A stretch of 15,270 nucleotides of DNA from assembly GCA_038259455.1 (NCBI GenBank), contig JBBSOT010000080.1, forward strand, positions 1 to 15,270. The letters are read 5' to 3'. The position numbers and the translations under genes are program-made. This document shows, in pieces, positions 7,702 through 14,699 of the stretch. This DNA comes from CAMYMG01 sp038259455 (GTDB taxonomy: Bacteria; Pseudomonadota; Alphaproteobacteria; Rhizobiales; Rhizobiaceae). Within the stretch, counting starts at the first letter, position 1. Every line of letters begins with the position of its first letter. Below the pieces are notes generated by a model that was not told where the DNA came from, searched no databases, and saw only the letters and a program-made list of their open reading frames with translations.

Positions 7702-8660
7702 GGCGTGACCACGACATCGCCGGCCGCAAGACCGGTCAGGACCTCGACAAAGTCACCGTCGGCCCGTGTCGTCCGCTCGCCGGTCACCACTGCGCGCTCG
7801 ACCGTTGCGCCGGCGGCAGCTACGCGCACGAAATCGATTCCGGAGCGGGTCGCTACTGCCGAAGCCGGGACCAGTAGCGCGGAACGCTCGGCGACCGGCA
7901 GTTGGACCAGCACCCGGGCGTCGATGAAATCTGTATCGAGATCGTCGACCTCTACATCAGCGATGACGCGGCCATTGTCGATCTGCGGATAGATCTTGGC
8001 GAGGCGTCCGGCTGACTCCCTGCCACCGGCATTGATGCGGATGGCGGCGCCCTGCTTCAGTGTCGTCATATAGCGCTCTGGAACCGCCAGTCGCAGGAAC
8101 ACGCCGCCGCCGCCGATGGTCGCCACCACTTCACCGGCCATGATCACTGCGCCGCGGGTGACAGGCACGGTCAACACGCGACCGTCGCCGGGGGCAAACA
8201 CGTCGCCTTCGGCGCCCTGTTGCACGATCACCGATCGCTGGGCTTCCGTAGCGGCAAGCTGGTTCCGCGCGACATCGACGTCGGTACGGAGCTGATCTAG
8301 GCGTTGCGCAGTGATGACCCCCTTGTCGACCAGGGTCTGGCCGCGGGCGAGTTCGGATTCGGCCGATTCCAGCTGTGCTTTCAGCGCGCGAAGCTGTGCG
8401 TCCAGCGCCGCGACCTGAAAGGCGATCTTGTCATCCTGGACGGTGGCGATCTTCTGCCCCTCCTTGACCTGATCACCCTCTGTGACGGCCAGATCGACGA
8501 TGAGGCCGCCGATGCGGGCGCGAGCCGGAACGGTGTCGCGCGCCTCGACACGGCCATAGACCGCCTTCCATTCGGTCACCGTCGTTGGTGCGAGCGTGAA
8601 CGTTCCGGCCAAGGCCGGCGAGCACGTCAATAGCGCGCCGAGAAGGAAGAGCCTGCGCAT
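7698..8660 (-). CDS. RND efflux periplasmic adaptor (membrane fusion protein)
   Basis: Links the RND pump to an outer-membrane channel. The chosen ATG at 8660 gives 320 residues and opens directly with a Sec signal peptide (MRRLFLLGALL, cleavage after ALA near residue 18). An earlier in-frame ATG at 8696 would add 12 residues, overlap the upstream gene and put polar residues ahead of the signal. GGAG (plus-strand CTCC at 8668-8671) lies 7 nt before 8660, confirming it. The protein has a barrel/lipoyl half (VTEGDQVKEGQKIATV), a coiled-coil hairpin (about residues 77-128), the returning lipoyl half (GRVLTVPVTRGAVIMAGEVVA) and a beta-barrel domain. It starts 10 nt after the DUF2892 stop and overlaps the pump start by 4 nt. 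Confidence 0.92.
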   Translation of the reverse strand: MRRLFLLGALLTCSPALAGTFTLAPTTVTEWKAVYGRVEARDTVPARARIGGLIVDLAVTEGDQVKEGQKIATVQDDKIAFQVAALDAQLRALKAQLESAESELARGQTLVDKGVITAQRLDQLRTDVDVARNQLAATEAQRSVIVQQGAEGDVFAPGDGRVLTVPVTRGAVIMAGEVVATIGGGGVFLRLAVPERYMTTLKQGAAIRINAGGRESAGRLAKIYPQIDNGRVIADVEVDDLDTDFIDARVLVQLPVAERSALLVPASAVATRSGIDFVRVAAAGATVERAVVTGERTTRADGDFVEVLTGLAAGDVVVTP

Positions 8661-8667
8661 TCCGGTA

Positions 8668-8671
8668 CTCC
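8668..8671 (-). promoter_or_regulatory. Ribosome binding site of RND adaptor
   Basis: GGAG on the minus strand, overlapping the TAG stop of the DUF2892 gene and 7 nt before the ATG at 8660. It decides that start over 8696. Confidence 0.7.
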
Positions 8672-8871
8672 TAGAACGCGCTTCCGCGTTTGACACCGAG
8701 CTTGCGGAAGACCACCGCGGCCGGGCAGAAGCCGGTGAACGCCGACTGCAGCAAATTGAGCCCGATGAAGACGGTCAGCCACACAAACAGTGGCGAGACA
8801 TAGGCCGTGAGCACGACGGACAAAAGTACCATGATGCCGGCGAAGGCGAGAACGGAACGGTCAAGTGACAT
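8671..8871 (-). CDS. Small DUF2892 (YgaP-like) inner-membrane protein
   Basis: A 66-residue protein with two predicted membrane helices (about 7-25 and 28-46), a short VSP turn between them, and the family signature FTGFCPAAVVFRKLG (45-59) with Cys49. DUF2892 domains occur alone or as the membrane anchor of rhodanese proteins such as E. coli YgaP, and are often found in sulfur-related loci. The start at 8871 is preferred over the in-frame ATG at 8883 because GGAG (plus-strand CTCC 8878-8881) precedes it by 6 nt; the 8883 ATG overlaps that site. It is the first gene of the operon with the RND adaptor and pump. Its biochemical role is unproven; handling of persulfide sulfur at the membrane is inference. 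Confidence 0.85.
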   Translation of the reverse strand: MSLDRSVLAFAGIMVLLSVVLTAYVSPLFVWLTVFIGLNLLQSAFTGFCPAAVVFRKLGVKRGSAF

Positions 8872-8892
8872 GGTTATCTCCATTTGTATATG

Positions 8893-8921
8893 ATTATATT
8901 TAGATATATGAATGTTGTTGC
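8893..8921 (-). promoter_or_regulatory. Promoter of the DUF2892-RND operon
   Basis: On the minus strand a perfect -10 TATAAT (plus 8893-8898) is preceded, 17 bp upstream, by a weak -35 GCAACA (plus 8916-8921). Transcription would start near 8886, giving a short leader before the ATG at 8871. The stretch is strikingly AT-rich against its surroundings. Confidence 0.6.
8898..8913. promoter_or_regulatory. Candidate BigR/SqrR operator at the RND operon
   Basis: ATTTAGATATATGAAT fits ATT-N10-AAT and matches ATTC-N8-GAAT, the SqrR site as I recall it from Rhodobacter, at all but one position. It lies between the -35 and -10 boxes and touches the -10, so a bound repressor would block polymerase. A similar site precedes the ArsR gene at 10508-10523. 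Confidence 0.5.
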
Positions 8922-9007
8922 TGGCCGCAAGGGGTTATGCGGGATTTGCCGCCAGCGACTGTGGGCGGTTGGTGCGCCCGCGAGGCAGAAGTGGCGGCTT
9001 GCTTGGG

Positions 9008-10315
9008 TCAGGCAACTGGGCCATCCGCTGATGCCTCTATGGTGATCTGCTTAAGCTTGTCGATGCCCAACACCTGCAGCGCAAGGCGCTCGTAGAAGGG
9101 CTCGGACTTGCCGGTCCTGATCTTGTGCAGGAAGTACTTCTCGAAGCCGACCTTGGCGGTGTGCACCCATTTGCCAGAGGATGACCAGTTGACGTTGCGC
9201 GGTGGAATCTGCGGCTGCGCCACGAAGGCGACGCCGGAATCGCCAAAATCGGCCAAGCAGACGGCATTCCAGGTTCCCTGGGCGTCGGGCTCTTCTCCCT
9301 TCACCAACCGACCGATGTTGCGCGCCGTCGCCGTTACCATGGATTCGATCATGAAGCCGGTCTTTGGCACGCCCACCGGAACCGGCGTATTTCCGATCGG
9401 CGGAATAGCGACGCAGACGCCGACGGCGGATATCTCGGGGAAGGCAGGGCTGCGCTGATGCTTGTCGACGAGAATGAAGCCGCGCGGATTGGTGAGGCCT
9501 TCGATGCCGCGCACCGCCGCGACGCCGCGGAACGCCGGAAGCATCATCGCATAGACATGTGGCAGTTCATGCGACTGCCTGACCGACCCGTCCTCGGCGA
9601 TCTCCTTGACGAACATCTTGCCCGGCTCGACCTTGTCGACCTTGGCGTTGCAGATCCACTTGATGTGATGTTGGCGCATCTCGCTCTCGAGCAGGCCCTT
9701 GGTGTCGCCGACGCCGTCGAGGCCAAGATGGCCGATATAAGGTTCCGAGGTTACGAAGGTCATGGGAACTCGATCTCGTACCTTGGCGTCGCGCAGGGCC
9801 TTGTCGAGGATGAATGCAAATTCATAGGCGGGGCCGAAGCAGGATGCGCCCTGCACCGCGCCGACGATGACCGGACCCGGTTTGGCGACGAGCGCGTCGA
9901 AAGCCGCCTTGGCCTTCAGGGCGTGATCGATGTGGCAGACAGATTGCGTGTTGTGGTCTCGGCCAAGGCCGTCGATCTCGTCGAAGGCGAGTTCCGGACC
10001 CGTGGCGATTACCAGATAGTCATAGGAGACGGACGAGCCGTCGTTGAGTTCCAACATACGCTCGACCGGATGGACGCGCCTAGCCCCCTGCGGATGAAGA
10101 CCGATATCGCGGCGCGCCAGTACCGGCGCGAGGTCGACTTCGATCGCTTGCTTGTCGCGCCAGCCGACGGCAACCCATGGATTGGACGGCACGAACGAAT
10201 AGTGGCTACCATTGTTGACGACGGAAACCTGGTGTTCCTTGGCCAGTTCGTCGCGAAGCTCGTAGGCCATAATGGTGCCACCCAGTCCGGCACCCAAAAC
10301 GACAACATGCGCCAT
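9008..10315 (-). CDS. sqr: Sulfide:quinone oxidoreductase
   Basis: Membrane-associated flavoprotein that oxidises sulfide to sulfane sulfur or polysulfide and passes electrons to the quinone pool. It has 435 residues, normal length. The N-terminal FAD-binding fold shows VVVLGAGLGG (4-13), and a second strand gives YDYLVIATGPE (98-108). C127, C159 (in GASCFGPAYEF) and C353 fall almost exactly where the three catalytic cysteines lie in the Acidithiobacillus enzyme (128, 160, 356, from memory). H131 and H196 (YIGHLGLDGVGD) also match conserved positions. The C-terminal FEKYFLHKIRTGKSEPFYERLAL resembles the helix that dips into the membrane. GGAG (plus CTCC 10324-10327) lies 8 nt before the ATG. 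It is divergent from the BigR-like repressor. The SQR type (I-VI) was not settled. Confidence 0.9.
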   Translation of the reverse strand: MAHVVVLGAGLGGTIMAYELRDELAKEHQVSVVNNGSHYSFVPSNPWVAVGWRDKQAIEVDLAPVLARRDIGLHPQGARRVHPVERMLELNDGSSVSYDYLVIATGPELAFDEIDGLGRDHNTQSVCHIDHALKAKAAFDALVAKPGPVIVGAVQGASCFGPAYEFAFILDKALRDAKVRDRVPMTFVTSEPYIGHLGLDGVGDTKGLLESEMRQHHIKWICNAKVDKVEPGKMFVKEIAEDGSVRQSHELPHVYAMMLPAFRGVAAVRGIEGLTNPRGFILVDKHQRSPAFPEISAVGVCVAIPPIGNTPVPVGVPKTGFMIESMVTATARNIGRLVKGEEPDAQGTWNAVCLADFGDSGVAFVAQPQIPPRNVNWSSSGKWVHTAKVGFEKYFLHKIRTGKSEPFYERLALQVLGIDKLKQITIEASADGPVA

Positions 10316-10418
10316 GCGTTTTTCTCCTTGTGCGTTGCTTGAAGCACCACGACAGTGGTTGCTGGTCGGCTAGTCGATCTGCCTCATCATGTGCTGTTTC
10401 GGCCGGTTCCGACTTGAT

Positions 10419-10436
10419 GCCGGTCAATTGACCGGC
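10419..10436. repeat. 18-bp perfect palindrome between sqr and arsR
   Basis: GCCGGTCAATTGACCGGC is perfectly self-complementary, and a second perfect palindrome ACCGGCCGGT (10431-10440) overlaps its right end. Each arm contains TTGACC, a plausible -35 core on both strands. It looks like an operator for a dimeric regulator, but no such regulator can be named. It differs clearly from the AT-rich ATT-N10-AAT sites. Confidence 0.5.
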
Positions 10437-10478
10437 CGGTGCACGGTCCCAATTTGCGGAAAGTTTCGATCTGTCGGC

Positions 10479-10507
10479 TTGAAAAGCGCAGCCTTTTGTG
10501 TGATATT
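10479..10507 (+). promoter_or_regulatory. Candidate promoter of the BigR-like regulator
   Basis: TTGAAA (10479-10484) and GATATT (10502-10507) are separated by 17 bp, with five and four of six consensus matches. Transcription would start near 10514, inside the proposed operator, leaving a leader of about 26 nt. Confidence 0.5.
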
Positions 10508-10523
10508 ATTAATAGATATTAAT
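10508..10523. promoter_or_regulatory. Candidate BigR/SqrR autoregulatory operator
   Basis: ATTAATAGATATTAAT fits the same ATT-N10-AAT frame as the site at 8898-8913 and shares the core TAGATAT. It lies within an inverted repeat with 7-bp arms (TATTAAT 10507-10513, ATTAATA 10518-10524). It directly follows the -10 box, a position that suits autorepression. Confidence 0.55.
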
Positions 10524-10539
10524 ATGACAATGTTTTCAT

Positions 10540-10875
10540 ATGCGCAATCAGAAAATTACCGAATTGAACACGATGGCGCGAGAGGCGTCCGAACTGCTCG
10601 CGGCGATGGCCAACCAGAAGCGCCTGATGATCCTCTGCCATCTGCTGGATGGCGAGATCAGCGTCAACGAACTGGCGGAATTGGTCGCTATGAACCAGTC
10701 GGCGCTCTCGCAACAGTTGGGAAAATTGCGAGCCCTGAAGTTGGTTGATACCCGCCGCGACGCTCAACAAGTCTACTACCGGCTCGCTTCGGACGAGGTC
10801 GAACGCGTCCTGCAAACGCTCTATGGCATCTATTGCGACCCACAGATGCAGACGGCAAGAACCGCCTCTCGGTAG
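10540..10875 (+). CDS. bigR: ArsR-family persulfide-responsive repressor (BigR/SqrR-like)
   Basis: A 111-residue winged-helix repressor. ANQKRLMILCHLLDGEISVNEL (24-45), then the recognition helix QSALSQQLGKLRAL (53-66) and wing TRRDAQQVYYRL (71-82), match the ArsR fold and resemble Xylella BigR closely by eye. Its only two cysteines, C33 and C99, are 66 residues apart, the same spacing as BigR C42/C108 and SqrR C41/C107. Those pairs form a di- or tetrasulfide with sulfane sulfur, releasing DNA. Metal-site motifs of ArsR/SmtB metal sensors are absent. It is divergent from sulfide:quinone oxidoreductase and has an AT-rich palindrome at its promoter. No clear ribosome binding site is seen; an in-frame ATG at 10573 is an alternative that keeps both cysteines. 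Confidence 0.88.
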   Translation: MRNQKITELNTMAREASELLAAMANQKRLMILCHLLDGEISVNELAELVAMNQSALSQQLGKLRALKLVDTRRDAQQVYYRLASDEVERVLQTLYGIYCDPQMQTARTASR

Positions 10876-10882
10876 AATAAGT

Positions 10883-10903
10883 CCGCTGCCCTCCGGCGGT
10901 TTT
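10883..10903 (+). terminator. Weak possible terminator after bigR-like gene
   Basis: CCGC (10883-10886) pairs with GCGG (10896-10899), followed directly by TTTT (10900-10903), 8 nt after the repressor stop. The stem is only 4 bp with a 9-nt loop, so support is modest. Confidence 0.3.
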
Positions 10904-11001
10904 GCGATGGCGCTGACCGCGGGGATCGGCGTGCTGGCCGGCACGGCTGTCTGAGCGAATAGGCGGTGTTGGGCCTACCCTTAACTGTAGCCGACACAAT
11001 C

Positions 11002-12594
11002 CTAAGCTTCATTCGTGTCCAGTGCGCGCCGGAGCCGACGGATCGTCGCGGCGCGCCCGCGTTCGTCGGCAGCAGCGTTGACCGATTGTGTGATGTCGAG
11101 GAGGAGCTGGGACAGATCGTTATGCCAGTCTAGTCGCGCGACCCGTTCCGGTTGCAGGCGGCGCCGGACATTGAGCTCGACCGGCTTGAACCCGTGCAAG
11201 CCTACTTCGAATGCATCGTCGATCTGCGGGATGACAATCCGGTCGGGCGGAAGCACGCCACTGAGGCCTTGCCGCAGCCCATTGAGTCCCGCCTCTTCCC
11301 CATGCGTGAGAAAGATGCCTTGTCTCACCGGCAATCGAGCCTTGACCCAATTCACCAGCTCACCGGCATCGGCATGGCCGGAATAGAGATCGAACAAGGT
11401 GATAGCTGCCTTGACCTCGATCTCCTCGCCCTGGATGCGCACCCGCCGGGCCCCGTCCAGAAGAATCCGTCCGAGTGATCCCTGAGCCTGGAACCCGGCC
11501 AGCATGACCGTCGCGTTCCTGCGCCAGAGATTTGCCTTCAGGTGATGCCGGATGCGCCCTGCATCGCACATGCCGCTCGCGGCTATGACGATGAAGAATC
11601 CGGCGAGCCGATTGATCGCCTTGCTCTGTTCAACGGTCTCGGTGAACCGCACCTCCCGCGATCTCAGCGCTGCCAGCAACACCTCACCGCCTTCGATCTC
11701 GCCGGCATGCCTCTCGAAGATGGCGCTCGCCCGTGTCGCAAGCGGCGAATCCACGAAGATCGACGCCGACGGCAACGTTCCCGCCTGCATCAGCATGAAC
11801 AGATCGACGAGGAGCTCCTGCGTCCTTTCTACAGCGAAGGACGGTATTATCAGAGGACCGTCCTGGCCGACTGCCTTGAGCACCTCCTCGGCAAGCATCG
11901 AGCGGCGTTGCTCGCGTGACACCTCCGGCCGATCTCGATCCCCGTAAGTCGACTCGCAAACGAGGTAGTCGATCCCCTTGGGTCCTTCGGGAGGCATCTG
12001 CAGAAGCTTCTGGCTCGGGCCGATGTCTCCCGAGAAGAGCAGCCTCAGTGGTTGCCCGTCTTCACCCTCGATCTCCAGTTCAACGGAAGCAGCACCGAGC
12101 AGGTGGCCTGCATTCCAAAGGCGAGCGCGAATACCGGACGCAACGACGATCCATCGGCCAAATCCCGCTGGCCGGAACAGGGTCATGCAGGCGGCCGCAT
12201 CCTGCTGCTTGTAGATGGGCGACACCGCAGAGCGCCCTCGCCGCGCGTTGCGCCGGTTGAGCTGCTCCACCTCCGTCTCCTGAATGTGAGCGGAATCCGG
12301 AAGCATGACGGAGCAAAGGTCTACGGTTGCCACGGATGTGTGGATGTGCCCCGAAAAGCCCTGATTGACGAGCTTAGGCAGAAGACCGCTGTGATCGATG
12401 TGGGCATGAGTGAGAACGATGGCGTCGATTCTGGCGGGGTCGAATGGAAACGCCCCGTAGTTCAGCTCGCGCTCCGACTTCGACCCTTGGAAGAGCCCGC
12501 AATCGATAAGGATTCTCGCGCGAGCGGTTTCGATCTCGTAGCAGGAGCCGGTCACGCCGCCCGCCGCCCCCTGGAACCTCAGCAAGGTTTTCAT
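11002..12594 (-). CDS. Beta-CASP metallo-beta-lactamase-fold ribonuclease
   Basis: A 530-residue zinc-dependent nuclease of the CPSF73/RNase J-like beta-CASP group with a C-terminal RMMBL segment, presumably acting on RNA. The metal site is complete: D31, motif 2 HAHIDH (63-68), H164 (NAGHLLGA) and D190 (FSGDIG). The beta-CASP cap supplies SGMCDAGRIRHH (340-351), SGHAD (405-409) and LTHGEEAG (429-436). GGAG lies 8 nt before the ATG. It is downstream of cbpA-cbpM on the same strand after a 176-bp gap, so it may be separately expressed. It is not a persulfide dioxygenase: ETHE1-type enzymes are about half this size and lack the beta-CASP insertion. Its RNA target is unknown. Confidence 0.92.
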   Translation of the reverse strand: MKTLLRFQGAAGGVTGSCYEIETARARILIDCGLFQGSKSERELNYGAFPFDPARIDAIVLTHAHIDHSGLLPKLVNQGFSGHIHTSVATVDLCSVMLPDSAHIQETEVEQLNRRNARRGRSAVSPIYKQQDAAACMTLFRPAGFGRWIVVASGIRARLWNAGHLLGAASVELEIEGEDGQPLRLLFSGDIGPSQKLLQMPPEGPKGIDYLVCESTYGDRDRPEVSREQRRSMLAEEVLKAVGQDGPLIIPSFAVERTQELLVDLFMLMQAGTLPSASIFVDSPLATRASAIFERHAGEIEGGEVLLAALRSREVRFTETVEQSKAINRLAGFFIVIAASGMCDAGRIRHHLKANLWRRNATVMLAGFQAQGSLGRILLDGARRVRIQGEEIEVKAAITLFDLYSGHADAGELVNWVKARLPVRQGIFLTHGEEAGLNGLRQGLSGVLPPDRIVIPQIDDAFEVGLHGFKPVELNVRRRLQPERVARLDWHNDLSQLLLDITQSVNAAADERGRAATIRRLRRALDTNEA

Positions 12595-12770
12595 CTACCC
12601 TTCTCCTCTCCGCTGGCACCGTAACGGCACCGGCAAGAACGTGTCCTGATTGAGAGTGGGAGCCGAACCAAAAATCCATTGTTGAGATGAATCTTCCCCA
12701 GTGCCGTGGCATGCGATGACTGAGTATACGAGTTTCGGGTGAGCTTGGCCGTGGCGGTTTGTGTGTAAGA

Positions 12771-13124
12771 TCATATCTCCTCGCTGCCGGGCTCCGAGCC
12801 GCCGCTCCTCCGCTCCATTGCAGCGATGATTTTGGCCTGAACCGACCTGTTCTGCCCCGTCACGGCGGCGGTCAGCGATCGCAGGCGCTGCCGGGTTTCG
12901 TGCAACTGGTCGATCAGCGACAAAACGACCGGCAGCGTGTCGGCGTCGATTTCCAGTTCATAGTGGAGCGTGCAGATCAGACGGATGCGCGCAAATTCCA
13001 TCTCGGTGAAGAGCATGGTGTCAGCGTCCCGCCGCGGCGTGACAAGTTCGTTTCGGATCCAGTCTTCAAGATCGCTCCGCTGCAGCGCAGCTATCTGCTC
13101 AACAAGGTCATCGACGTGAATCAT
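12771..13124 (-). CDS. cbpM: Chaperone modulator CbpM
   Basis: A 117-residue MerR-like helical protein that in E. coli binds the J-domain of CbpA and inhibits it. Visible features fit the family: an N-terminal helical part with LEDWIRNELVTPRRD, then FTEMEFARIRLICTLHYELEIDADTLPVVLSLIDQLHETRQRLR, a MerR-type arrangement ending in a helical dimerisation segment. The C-terminal tail (ERRSGGSEPGSEEI) is polar and probably disordered, making it slightly longer than the E. coli protein. Its ATG overlaps the cbpA stop (ATGA, 13121-13124), so chaperone and modulator are made together. Confidence 0.88.
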   Translation of the reverse strand: MIHVDDLVEQIAALQRSDLEDWIRNELVTPRRDADTMLFTEMEFARIRLICTLHYELEIDADTLPVVLSLIDQLHETRQRLRSLTAAVTGQNRSVQAKIIAAMERRSGGSEPGSEEI

Positions 13125-14038
13125 GCCAGCATCTTCCTGCGTGGGTGATCGGGGTTGTTCGGCTGCCAGCTTTCGAGGAACGCGACCAGCTCGTTCTCTT
13201 CGACCGAGGGCAGAACAGCTTTCAAAGTGATTAGCTGGTGTCCGCGTTGTCCGGTCTTGCGGTTCCGAATGCCCTTGTCGCGCAGTCGCAGCGTCGTGCC
13301 GGTGTTCGACCCCTTCGGGATCGTCATCGTAACGGGGCCGCTTATGGTCGGAACCTCAATGCGAGCACCCAGCATCGCCTCCTTCAGCGTAACAGGAACC
13401 TCGACGTGAATGTTGTCGTCCTTGCGATGGAAGAACCGATGCGGTTCGACATGCAGTTCGACGTAAGCGTCTCCTGCCACTCCGCCACCGAAACCCGCCA
13501 TACCTTGGCCCTTCAATCGCAGCATTTGCCGGTCCTCGGCTCCTTCGGGAATCATAACCTGAAGCGTTTTGCCCTCAGGCAGCGTGACGGTGCGCTGGGC
13601 GCCATTGGCCGCTTCCATGAACTGGACAGGCAGCACATAACTGACATCCTGGCCGCGCGCCTGAAAAGTCTCGTGTCCCCGCTGACCTCCGCCCGCAAAA
13701 GCTCGCCTGAGGAATTCCTCTAGCTCTTCGTTGCTGCCGAACCCCTCCCTGGCTGCGTGTGAGGCGCTGGAACCGCCGTCGGCGAAGTCGCGATAGAACC
13801 GCTCCTGGGGTCGCTCCGCTCCGTCGGCGTCGATCTCACCCGCATCAAAACGACGCCGCTTCTCCTTGTCCTTGAGCAGATCGTTGGCAGCCGAAATGTC
13901 CTTGAATTTCTCTTCCGCTGCCTTGTCGTCAGGATGCAGGTCCGGATGGAACTTGCGCGCCAGTTTCTTGAACGCCTCCTTGATGTCCCTGTCGGTGGCA
14001 GAGCGGGTTACGCCGAGCGTCTCATAAGGGTCTTTCAT
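13121..14038 (-). CDS. cbpA: DnaJ-like co-chaperone CbpA
   Basis: A 305-residue class II J-protein, almost the same length as E. coli CbpA, that stimulates DnaK ATPase and may bind curved DNA. The J-domain (about 4-68) carries the essential HPD motif (31-33) within FHPDLHPDD. A Gly/Ser-poor linker (about 70-130) follows, then two C-terminal substrate-binding beta domains (about 125-295). The zinc-finger CxxCxGxG repeats of DnaJ are absent, which separates it from DnaJ. The cbpM gene overlaps its stop by 4 nt, which supports the name. The ribosome binding site is weak. A CTTGAA hexamer at 14091-14086 recalls a heat-shock -35, but no matching -10 was found. Confidence 0.92.
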   Translation of the reverse strand: MKDPYETLGVTRSATDRDIKEAFKKLARKFHPDLHPDDKAAEEKFKDISAANDLLKDKEKRRRFDAGEIDADGAERPQERFYRDFADGGSSASHAAREGFGSNEELEEFLRRAFAGGGQRGHETFQARGQDVSYVLPVQFMEAANGAQRTVTLPEGKTLQVMIPEGAEDRQMLRLKGQGMAGFGGGVAGDAYVELHVEPHRFFHRKDDNIHVEVPVTLKEAMLGARIEVPTISGPVTMTIPKGSNTGTTLRLRDKGIRNRKTGQRGHQLITLKAVLPSVEENELVAFLESWQPNNPDHPRRKMLA

Positions 14039-14699
14039 CCACTTAATCCCATTGTGAATTCCAGCGACGCCGTGAGCGTCTTGGTTTCAAGTAGCGTGGC
14101 GGCAAATGTTGCGACGTCCTGCTCCAGCGTTCGCAATCCATGATCTCGTCTGTGCAATCAACGGTCAGTATAGTCGGCGCGGCAACCTCGTTCGCCAAAA
14201 TACTGGTTGGCGAGCGCTTCATCCCGGGCGTCCGGCTTTCAGCCGATGGCTATCCGTCCGCTGGGAGTTGACGTCGTTCAAGTTCAGGTCACGCGGTCAT
14301 GTCGAGCGAGAGCGTTCCCGAACGTTTCCTGGGGGGTGGACCGAGCCGGACCGCTCCGTCGCGGGCAGCACTGTGTAATGCTCGCGCTAAGCGGGCTGGC
14401 CAAACCGTCGTGAACAACCCTCGATTTCAATGGCTTCCATTCCGGCAATATCGCCGTAAAGGGTCGAGTTGCCGATCATCTTCGCGCGATCGAAACGTCG
14501 CTCCTTCAGACGCTTCGATTGGCTGACGGTATTCGCAAAAGTTGATGTATGCAAATATCTCGGCGGACCGTCAGCTGTAACGGTACGTGCCGCACGCTCC
14601 CCGCCGATCGTCGCCGATCAGCAGCGTTGGGTATGCATTTTACTTCAATCGGTTAGTTCGTGCCGCCGCGTCCCTTCGGATACGCTCGCAGGGCCTGGA
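14039..14699. other. 661-bp stretch without a recognised gene
   Basis: It lies between the cbpA start and the guaA stop, so it must hold the cbpA promoter and any guaA terminator; neither could be identified convincingly. Contents noted: a near-palindrome CGTTC-CC-GAACG (14313-14324), a short tandem CGCCGATC (14601-14618 region), and an unrecognised minus-strand open frame (14387 to about 14613). No tRNA, rRNA or transposase was seen. Confidence 0.6.

Noticed and set aside
8661..8696. Upstream ATG (8696) for the RND adaptor
   Set aside because: It would overlap the DUF2892 gene and place polar residues before the signal peptide; GGAG is well placed for 8660.
11002..12594. Persulfide dioxygenase (Blh/ETHE1) identity for the MBL-fold protein near sqr
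   Set aside because: Length, the beta-CASP motifs (SGMCDAGR, SGHAD) and the RMMBL end show a beta-CASP nuclease.
14063..14091. Heat-shock promoter upstream of cbpA
   Set aside because: CTTGAA is present on the minus strand (14091-14086), but the bases 17 nt downstream do not resemble the alphaproteobacterial sigma32 -10 element.
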